Shown here: positions 1-5,906 of the stretch, in pieces
Position numbering within the stretch: position 1 is the stretch's first letter
Layout: each line of letters starts with the position of its first letter
Assembly (NCBI GenBank): GCA_964461295.1
Contig: CAYWTX010000517.1
Span: 1 to 11,461 of the forward strand
Reading direction: 5' to 3'
Length of the DNA: 11,461 bases
DNA from: CAYWTX01 sp964461295
GTDB taxonomy: Bacteria > Planctomycetota > Phycisphaerae > SM23-33
The notes under the pieces: model-generated
Seen by the model: the letters and a program-made list of their open reading frames with translations, nothing else
Databases searched by the model: none
What the model was told of the DNA's origin: nothing
Made by a program: the position numbers and the translations under genes

Positions 1-2
1 AG

Positions 3-584
3 CCGGTGTGGAACGTCGAGGTCGTCGCCCGAGCAAAGACGAATCCGCAGCGGACGGCCATAAAGCTGGCGGACCTGTATCTGCGGGTCGCGCAGCCGGA
101 GAAGTCCGCCGCTATCTACGAGCGTATCCTGGCCAAGGATCCCGTCTTCGTACCGGCGCTGCCGGCGTTGGAGGTCCATGCCTGCATTCAGATTGCCCGT
201 TCGTACTCCTACAACCGCGAGAATCATGAGCGAGCAATCGAGACGCTGGGGCGCCTCTATCGTGCGGACCTTGCGAAGGAGCCGCAGGTAGCCGAAGGAC
301 TCGTATGGCTGGGGACCCTTACCCAGAACTTCATCAGGGACCCCAAGAAAGCCATGCCTCACTTGGAGTACGTTGTGAAGCATTTCCCCGACAGCCCGGC
401 GGCCGAGCGGGCGCTCTACTTCTACGCCATCATTGCTGTTGCGGCCAAGGACAGGGGCGCGGCCGAGGGCGCATGCAACGAGTTCCTGTCAAGATACCCC
501 CAAAGGAGCTGGCGGATGCACGTAGCATCCATGCTTAAGGACGAGATCGTCAAACTACCCCTAAACGAAAGGAGCCGGAGATGA
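3..584 (+). CDS. TPR-like repeat protein, 3' part (5' end outside window)
   Basis: The reading frame is open to the left edge, so the true start lies outside the window; a GTG at position 6 is in frame but is probably an internal Val codon. About 193 residues are visible. They are almost wholly helical and spaced like tetratricopeptide repeats: a YLRVAQPEKSAAIYERIL unit, an ERAIETLGRLY unit, a KKAMPHLEYVVKHFPDSPAAERAL unit and a last unit ending in FLSRYP. The phrase H-F-P-D-S-P-A-A is typical of TPR proteins that handle envelope or secretion partners. TPRs mediate protein-protein contacts, so no enzymatic role can be read. The stop overlaps the ATG of the next gene by four bases (ATGA at 581-584), which points to translational coupling with the secreted protein downstream. 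TPR assignment is by eye; the missing N-terminus may carry a signal peptide or another domain. Confidence 0.75.
   Translation, partial: PVWNVEVVARAKTNPQRTAIKLADLYLRVAQPEKSAAIYERILAKDPVFVPALPALEVHACIQIARSYSYNRENHERAIETLGRLYRADLAKEPQVAEGLVWLGTLTQNFIRDPKKAMPHLEYVVKHFPDSPAAERALYFYAIIAVAAKDRGAAEGACNEFLSRYPQRSWRMHVASMLKDEIVKLPLNERSRR
568..574 (+). promoter_or_regulatory. Shine-Dalgarno for the gene at 581
   Basis: AAAGGAG ends six bases before ATG 581 and lies inside the end of the TPR-like gene. It supports 581 as the start even though that start overlaps the upstream stop codon. Confidence 0.7.
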
Positions 585-2083
585 AGATGAGAAGCACACT
601 AACTGGAGCGGGAGTCATTGGCATCGTGTTGCTGGCGGTCTCATCCGCGTATGGGGCTAAAGCCTCTGGGACAGCTACTCTGGGGACTGATGAAAGGGCC
701 GTCGACAACGAGAAGAAGGTTGCCTGCCCCGCTGACTTCGGCTTTGCCTTCCTGAGTGTAGACGATGCCGCAGGTGCGAGATTCACGGACACATGCCAAA
801 CCAATCCAAAGCCTGGCGACGCAAGAACATTGAGGGCAAGCGACGGTGTGGCTTCGCCGGAGAAGGATGAACCTATTCTTGCTTCGTTTGAAGACAATAC
901 GGTGATATTCTACGGCAGGACCAACGGCAAAGGATGCTATTATATGGTAACTGGCGTATGGGAAGGCGGCGCTGGAGTCGGGGGAGTCGGGGGAATCGGA
1001 CCCGCTGCCCCCGCCAAGCCGAGGGACCTGTGGCATTCGGAATTCGATCCGAGTAAGACTGAGGGAACTCCGCACTACGTGTTGTACGTCAACGAGAGGT
1101 ACGCCAGCCACGACGACACGTGCGTCAACAACAACACCGCAAAGATTGGGATAGAGATACATAACGTCCAGGGCCTCGCAGCTGGCGCAGCAAAGACCTT
1201 CACCCTCCGCGAGCGTGCCCTTACTACAGGCGCCTCTGTGGACTTTCTGAAGGATGACGGCACGGTTGCGCCGGCGGGCTTTGCCTTCACGGCAACGGTA
1301 GGCGCAGTGACATGGGTGACCATCAAAGGGAAAGCGATTGGTCGAGATATACTTATCGCAGAGGATGCGGTTGCGCCGGCAACGGTCCTGCCCGGAACAA
1401 CCATCGTCGATGTCTTTGGATCGTCTAACGAGATCCCGTTCATAACCCCTTATAATGGCCACACGGAGCCGGCCGGGTACTCCCGTATCGAGGTAGTCGG
1501 CGGGGCGCTACACATCAAAGTGAGACCAGGCCCCGGCTGGGGTGCCCAGGTCCGTGGTTGGGGAACGCTGAAGCAGATTTTCGATGGCACGGCACATGCG
1601 GACACAGACTCTGGCCAGGTTGTAGTCCTGTGGCAGGATGCAGCCGGTGCCGCTATCGGTGCAGCGTGTACTAACGCGACTCCCGGCACGGGTGCAAGCT
1701 GGACTGCCGTAGCCGCAGAAATCGACTGGACGGCCCCCGCAATCCCTGGAGCGGCCGTGAAGGCCACGGTTCTTCTAGTGTACACAGACATCATCGAGAT
1801 GAAGCGTCCCCGGGTGGGGGTACGAGATATCAAGTGGGATGACCTGCCGATGGTCATGGGATCATGGGTGGGAACAAAAGGTGGTGGCTGGAGTTCCGCT
1901 AGTTTTGAGCCTGCGTGGGCCGATGTGAGAGAGCTGCTACCTAACAAGGCCGGCTTCACTGAGGCTGAGGTTGATAGGTATGTTAAGTTCGCACAGGACC
2001 GCGTGAAGGCAGCTGGTATGAAACTGGTAAACAACAAACGGATCAATGGCGGACACGACAGTGGATATGATGTCGTTCCGTAA
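581..2083 (+). CDS. Secreted protein of unknown function, possible beta-sandwich domain
   Basis: I do not recognise this 500-residue protein. It starts with a clear Sec signal peptide: K-M-R at the N-terminus, a hydrophobic stretch at about residues 9-23, and an A-K-A cleavage site near residue 28. Residues about 30-125 are Cys-containing and end in a Gly-rich linker (GVGGVGGIG, then PAAPAKP). Residues about 150-250 are beta-rich. Residues about 270-425 resemble a carbohydrate-binding or galactose-binding-like jelly roll: a G-Y-S-R-I-E-V segment, S-W-T-A-V-A-A-E-I-D-W, a P-A-I-P-G-A-A-V-K-A-T-V-L-L-V strand and a closing V-R-D-I-K-W-D-D. This fold guess rests only on pattern. The last 70 residues are not recognised. 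The start is fixed by a good ribosome-binding site and by the ATGA overlap. The neighbours are a TPR protein and secreted LRR and PBP proteins, so an envelope or extracellular role is likely. Confidence 0.8.
   Translation: MKMRSTLTGAGVIGIVLLAVSSAYGAKASGTATLGTDERAVDNEKKVACPADFGFAFLSVDDAAGARFTDTCQTNPKPGDARTLRASDGVASPEKDEPILASFEDNTVIFYGRTNGKGCYYMVTGVWEGGAGVGGVGGIGPAAPAKPRDLWHSEFDPSKTEGTPHYVLYVNERYASHDDTCVNNNTAKIGIEIHNVQGLAAGAAKTFTLRERALTTGASVDFLKDDGTVAPAGFAFTATVGAVTWVTIKGKAIGRDILIAEDAVAPATVLPGTTIVDVFGSSNEIPFITPYNGHTEPAGYSRIEVVGGALHIKVRPGPGWGAQVRGWGTLKQIFDGTAHADTDSGQVVVLWQDAAGAAIGAACTNATPGTGASWTAVAAEIDWTAPAIPGAAVKATVLLVYTDIIEMKRPRVGVRDIKWDDLPMVMGSWVGTKGGGWSSASFEPAWADVRELLPNKAGFTEAEVDRYVKFAQDRVKAAGMKLVNNKRINGGHDSGYDVVP
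974..1000 (+). repeat. Three 9-bp tandem units coding a Gly-Val-Gly linker
   Basis: GGAGTCGGG is repeated twice exactly and a third time as GGAATCGGA. The unit is three codons long, so copy-number change would lengthen or shorten the GVGGVGGIG linker without shifting the frame. It lies between the Cys-containing N-terminal part and the beta-rich part of the secreted protein. Confidence 0.8.
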
Positions 2084-2145
2084 ACGCTTCTGATCTACGT
2101 GATACGGGGACTCACCTCGTGGCAGCATCGCGGGTGTTGTCGGCG

Positions 2146-2151
2146 AAGGAG
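2146..2151 (+). promoter_or_regulatory. Shine-Dalgarno deciding the GTG start at 2159
   Basis: AAGGAG sits seven bases before GTG 2159, within the 75-base gap after the previous gene. No other start in frame has a comparable site, so the GTG is preferred. I saw no convincing promoter or terminator in the rest of the gap (2084-2145). Confidence 0.7.
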
Positions 2152-2158
2152 ATAGAGC

Positions 2159-3778
2159 GTGAAGAACTGTGCATGTATCCTGGGAGTGTGGATGTGTTTG
2201 TTTGAGTGCGGAGCCGGAGCAGAGCGGTGTTTGGACATAGTCGCGAAAGCTCGGAAAGCCTGTAACGTTGTAGACAGTTCGGCCACCATCATTCGCGATG
2301 GTGTTGGCTGGCGGATCGACACAGTCGTATGGGGCACGTATAGTAGGGAGTGCAAAGTTGGCGACCATGAGGTCCGCTCACTGCGTGAGTTGGGCAGAGT
2401 CAAACGGCTCGAGCTGAGAGCTGATTCGTTCACTGCGAGCCCAGAGGGCTTGGGTGCATTAGCCCCGTTAGAGTTGAAGTCGCTGGCGTTGCCGCGTGGG
2501 CACGCATGGAGATGTTCAGAAGCACACGTGGCGGCGCTGGCAAAGTGTGACGAATTGGTGGAGCTGGATCTGGGCTACTGTGAACTTGCCTCCAGCGTGG
2601 AAGGGGTTGCACTGCTCGAGAGGCTTCGTGTCCTTCGGTTGGGACCACGAGGGACAAGTGGAGACACGCTCAAAGCACTCGGGGCGCTGCCGGTACAGGA
2701 TCTGGTGCTAGGGTTCCCGGATCGAGGAGCGGCCTCTGAAAGGGGCTTCTTGGTGGCTCCGGAGAACGTCCAGGGGGTGACGATAGATGAACTGAAAGGC
2801 GAGGGCGACTTGGCGGCCCTCAGGAAGATGACAAACCTTCGGGACCTCAGTATCGGGAGGCTGGCAACGGGAGGCAAGGGGAAGACACTCGACCTGACGG
2901 CGATGGAGCGGTTGCGGTCGCTCCGTGTTGGGAATGCCGGTGAGACTGAGGGTATCAAACTGCGCCTGCCGCCGAGAGTCCTTGAACTTTGTCTGCCGAT
3001 TGAAGCTGCCGGCGTTATCGACGCAATAGAGCCGTTGCGGCATGTCGAGATTCTGACCGTTGATTGCAGGCTCTCCGAGCCGGACGCGAACGCGGGACCA
3101 GGTCTCCGCAAGTTGTTTGGGCTGTGCCCCAGCCTTCATCGTGTAGTTCTCGAGGCGACCACGGAAACGGCGCTGGAGCAGTTGGCCCGGGTCGGCTCGC
3201 TGGCTGAACTGCACCTGGGTTACGGGCCTCCGATTTCGGAGGCGGGCGTCATCGCGATTTCTAATGTGAAGGGCTTGGAGTCGCTCAGCACCGAATGCGG
3301 CTTTAAGATGCCGTCCGATAGAGTGGAGGCCGCCATAGCTAAGATGTCTCACCTGCGCCGGCTGACGAGTCCCATCGGAAGGGATTGTTTTGGTTTTGCA
3401 GCAGCTGCGAGGAAGCTGGCTGACCTTCGAGCCCTGGGCATCAGTACTGGCGAAATGGGCGAAGGTTGCCTGCAGAAGGTTGCGGAATACGTGGGACAAC
3501 TGGACAAGCTTGATGAATTGGAGCTTGAGTGGCGTGGTCCGAACACTTTGCTGAAGGCGGCATCGGGTTTGAAGAGGTTGCGGAGTCTGACTCTGAGGAG
3601 CATGGCGATCGAGGACGCTGATCTTGCTCGGCTGAGTTCGCTGAAGGAACTGAGAGTTATGAACCTCGAAGACAGCGCTGGATATGGCGATGATGCTTTG
3701 GCCAAACTGATGGAATCGCTGCCCAATCTGCGTGAGGTCAGGTGCCGGGGCTTTGTCAAGAAGATTGACACGCATTGA
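2159..3778 (+). CDS. Secreted leucine-rich-repeat protein
   Basis: This 539-residue protein has a short Cys-rich hydrophobic N-terminus (about residues 4-20, ending G-A-G-A-E) that looks like a Sec signal; no proper lipobox is seen. The rest is LRR-like: repeated units such as L-V-E-L-D-L-G-Y-C, L-R-V-L-R-L-G, L-R-D-L-S-I-G, L-A-E-L-H-L-G-Y and L-R-S-L-T-L-R-S. Spacing is irregular, about 23-30 residues, as in ribonuclease-inhibitor or Cys-containing LRRs. The last units (residues about 450-530) are the most regular, and the middle is degenerate. LRRs form a curved surface for protein or glycan binding; no catalytic domain is visible. It begins with GTG behind a strong AAGGAG. Its stop is eight bases from the start of the tandem-PBP gene, so the two are probably co-translated. 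The C-terminal LRR of the protein at 5907-8474 is of a different, shorter-repeat type, so the two are not simple duplicates. Confidence 0.85.
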   Translation: MKNCACILGVWMCLFECGAGAERCLDIVAKARKACNVVDSSATIIRDGVGWRIDTVVWGTYSRECKVGDHEVRSLRELGRVKRLELRADSFTASPEGLGALAPLELKSLALPRGHAWRCSEAHVAALAKCDELVELDLGYCELASSVEGVALLERLRVLRLGPRGTSGDTLKALGALPVQDLVLGFPDRGAASERGFLVAPENVQGVTIDELKGEGDLAALRKMTNLRDLSIGRLATGGKGKTLDLTAMERLRSLRVGNAGETEGIKLRLPPRVLELCLPIEAAGVIDAIEPLRHVEILTVDCRLSEPDANAGPGLRKLFGLCPSLHRVVLEATTETALEQLARVGSLAELHLGYGPPISEAGVIAISNVKGLESLSTECGFKMPSDRVEAAIAKMSHLRRLTSPIGRDCFGFAAAARKLADLRALGISTGEMGEGCLQKVAEYVGQLDKLDELELEWRGPNTLLKAASGLKRLRSLTLRSMAIEDADLARLSSLKELRVMNLEDSAGYGDDALAKLMESLPNLREVRCRGFVKKIDTH

Positions 3779-3780
3779 GG
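3777..3780 (+). promoter_or_regulatory. Shine-Dalgarno choosing ATG 3787 over TTG 3775
   Basis: GAGG overlaps the stop codon of the LRR gene and lies six bases before ATG 3787. The frame could also open at TTG 3775, overlapping the upstream stop, but that start is a rare codon and would lie on top of this site. ATG 3787 is preferred; the difference is four residues before the signal peptide. Confidence 0.55.
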
Positions 3781-3786
3781 CCAACC

Positions 3787-5826
3787 ATGTGCGCTGCCAG
3801 ACCGAATGCTCAGACGGCATCTAATCAGTGCTGCGCCACAGTGGTTCTGTTGCTCTTGGGATTGGTCGTTGCGGGTGGAATGTCCACTAAGTCCGAGGCC
3901 GACGAAGGGGTGGGTGTGATCGTCGGTGACTTCTGGGGTGGTTGCGTGGTCCGTGGCCTAGCCGAGCAGTATGAAAAGGAGGTGGGCCTGGATGTGCGCC
4001 TGGAACCAGACGTGCTTGATCTGGAGAAATTCGTGCGGGGCCGCCGCCAAATAGTTGTGCTGCCGGAAAGGCCCGTACAGGACAGTCGAAAATGGATATA
4101 TGGGCTTACGGCATCACAACTGTGTCCGACAGCCTATGTCGTGGGGTGGGCTAAAGTGGTCGTTGTTGCACGTGTGGATAGTCCGGTTGCAGTGCTGACT
4201 TGTGCTGACATTGGAGCAATCGTGGGCGCCAAGGAAGATGGTGCGCGATGGAACGGGACAAGGATAAGGGCCTACGGCGAAGCTGGAGGCGCCATCTGCG
4301 GCCAAGTGATCCAGAACCGCTGCACACAACTGCTTGCACGTGGTGAGCGCCAGATGAGGTTCGCTTTCGGCGGGAACTGGCGCGAGTGTGCCGGTGGCCG
4401 GGCGGTCTTGGACAGCGTCAGGGCAGATCCCTCGGGCATTGGATTCCTGCTTTGTCGTGAACCCGTCGCAGGTGTGAAGATCCTGGCTATCCATGATCCA
4501 TGCTCTGGACGTGACGTTCTGCCGGTTAACGACACCCTGTTGGAACCCAACTACCCGCTGTCCGAGCCGCTGGTTCTCTACCTGCACCCGAACCAGCCGG
4601 AGGGGGGCAAACAGTTCTGTGAATGGGCTGTCGGTCCTGAGGGATCGGCCATTGCGGAGAAGTCTGGACTGATTACGACCAATAAGCACAGGCAGGCGGA
4701 GGGGAGGGCTCGCGTCGCGGAGTTCCTGGCGGGCAAGGGGGTGGTGGTATCGGGCGTCAGTTGCGGCGTGCTTCGCGACTCCATCGCCGGCCTCCTTCCT
4801 GCGTTCGCCATTGTGAAGAAGGCGGTTCAGTTCCACTGTGGCGCAATGGAAACCGACCTTGTGGCGATGGGTGTCTTCGTCGGCCCAATGGGCGAAAGCG
4901 CTGCGACCTCCCAACCAACATTCGGCGGGAGGGAACTACTTCTGCTGGTTGACCGGCCCAGTGATCGTGCCCTTCAGGTGCATGGGCGAACGTGGACCAA
5001 ACTGAACCCGACGGATTGCATGATTGCTGGTCGCGCCGCGGGGGTTGTCGTCAATGCCGCCAACAAGGTCGAGTCGCTCACCATGGAGCAGGTGCGGGGA
5101 GTCTTCAGCGGAGAGATCGACGACTGGAATGGGTTCGGCAAGACTGCGCTGAGCGCAAGCGGGAAGACCGTGGGTCGCGGTTCGACGAAACTTACCGTAA
5201 ACAAGATCAACTGCTATGGGCTGAAGAGCGACCCGGCTTCGTCAAACTCTGCCGTGGCGGCGCGGGACGCGGGTGCGGCGAAACTGTTCCACGGCGAATG
5301 CCTCACGTCCGTCAAGTTCGGACGCGTCGCGCTCAAGAAGGACAGCAACGACGTCATCGCGGCCGTCGGAATGGACCCGCAGGGGATCGGGTTCGTGGAC
5401 CTGACGGCGGCGGGGCCGGCTTCGCCATACGGCGGCTCGGCCGCGCCAAGCGGGTCAAGCGTGAAGGTGTTGGCGATTCAACTTGGACTGGGCGAGAAGG
5501 CAAAGCTCATCTGGCCGACGGAGGAGAACATCAAGAACGCGATGTATCCGCTGAGCCAGCGGCTGTACTTGTACGTGCACCCGAGGGCGAGCGACGTGGC
5601 GAAGGACTTCGCGAAGTTCCTGGCCACGTGCGGCGGCTCGGAGGCCACGCCGTACGCGGACACGGTGAAGTCGGTGATGGAGGCGTACGCGAAGCACGGG
5701 TTGATCCCGCTGGCTGACGCGGCGATCGAGCGAAGGGCGAAGGACGCTGCCGCGGCGGCGCGAGTTGCGGCGGGGAAGGCGGAGAAGGAGAAGTTGGGGG
5801 GAGCGAAGAGAGGCAGCAAGCAGTAG
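3787..5826 (+). CDS. Secreted tandem PstS-like (PBP type 2) domain protein
   Basis: This 679-residue protein has an N-terminal hydrophobic segment (residues about 18-32, A-T-V-V-L-L-L-L-G-L) acting as a signal peptide or anchor. Two PBP-like domains follow, at about residues 41-296 and 318-642. Each has a segment L-T-x-x-x-[IV] ending at W-N-G (A near base 4200, B near 5080), a D-P-x-G-I-G-F segment (4430 and 5375) and Y-P-L-S (4552 and 5545) followed by L-Y-[LV]-H-P. These are landmarks of the PstS-like PBP family. The S-G-T loop that binds phosphate in PstS is missing: A has G-E-A-G-G-A-I-C and B has G-L-K-S-D-P-A-S-S. Domain A also seems to lack the central G-S-S segment. The tail (650-679) is Ala/Lys-rich. 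No permease or ATPase gene is nearby, so uptake is doubtful; an envelope binding or sensing role is inferred. Confidence 0.82.
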   Translation: MCAARPNAQTASNQCCATVVLLLLGLVVAGGMSTKSEADEGVGVIVGDFWGGCVVRGLAEQYEKEVGLDVRLEPDVLDLEKFVRGRRQIVVLPERPVQDSRKWIYGLTASQLCPTAYVVGWAKVVVVARVDSPVAVLTCADIGAIVGAKEDGARWNGTRIRAYGEAGGAICGQVIQNRCTQLLARGERQMRFAFGGNWRECAGGRAVLDSVRADPSGIGFLLCREPVAGVKILAIHDPCSGRDVLPVNDTLLEPNYPLSEPLVLYLHPNQPEGGKQFCEWAVGPEGSAIAEKSGLITTNKHRQAEGRARVAEFLAGKGVVVSGVSCGVLRDSIAGLLPAFAIVKKAVQFHCGAMETDLVAMGVFVGPMGESAATSQPTFGGRELLLLVDRPSDRALQVHGRTWTKLNPTDCMIAGRAAGVVVNAANKVESLTMEQVRGVFSGEIDDWNGFGKTALSASGKTVGRGSTKLTVNKINCYGLKSDPASSNSAVAARDAGAAKLFHGECLTSVKFGRVALKKDSNDVIAAVGMDPQGIGFVDLTAAGPASPYGGSAAPSGSSVKVLAIQLGLGEKAKLIWPTEENIKNAMYPLSQRLYLYVHPRASDVAKDFAKFLATCGGSEATPYADTVKSVMEAYAKHGLIPLADAAIERRAKDAAAAARVAAGKAEKEKLGGAKRGSKQ

Positions 5827-5887
5827 TCGGTAGTCGGGAACCGGGCCCCGGGACCCCGGAACACGGAGCCTGGAGCTCGGAACACGG
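5823..5887 (+). repeat. Short repeats in the 80-base gap between the two PBP genes
   Basis: GTAGTCG occurs twice in tandem (5823-5836), overlapping the stop codon of the upstream gene. CGGAACACGG then occurs twice, 21 bases apart (5857-5866 and 5878-5887). The gap 5827-5906 is otherwise GC-rich and of low complexity, with a CCGG/CCGG mini-inverted repeat near 5841-5851, and shows no clear promoter or terminator. Seven-base units also appear elsewhere in the window, which suggests slippage-prone short repeats are common in this genome. Confidence 0.6.
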
Positions 5888-5906
5888 GGGTAGGTCAGGT
5901 GAGTTC

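Noticed and set aside
2708..3820. Minus-strand open frame opposite the LRR gene
   Set aside because: No recognisable features, and the + strand carries clear leucine-rich repeats with a good start.
3787..5826. Phosphate uptake gene pstS
   Set aside because: Two domains without the S-G-T phosphate loop and no pstCAB genes; the fold is similar but the function is not supported.
5841..5860. Terminator between the two PBP genes
   Set aside because: Only a four-base CCGG self-complement in a low-complexity GC-rich stretch, with no T-run.
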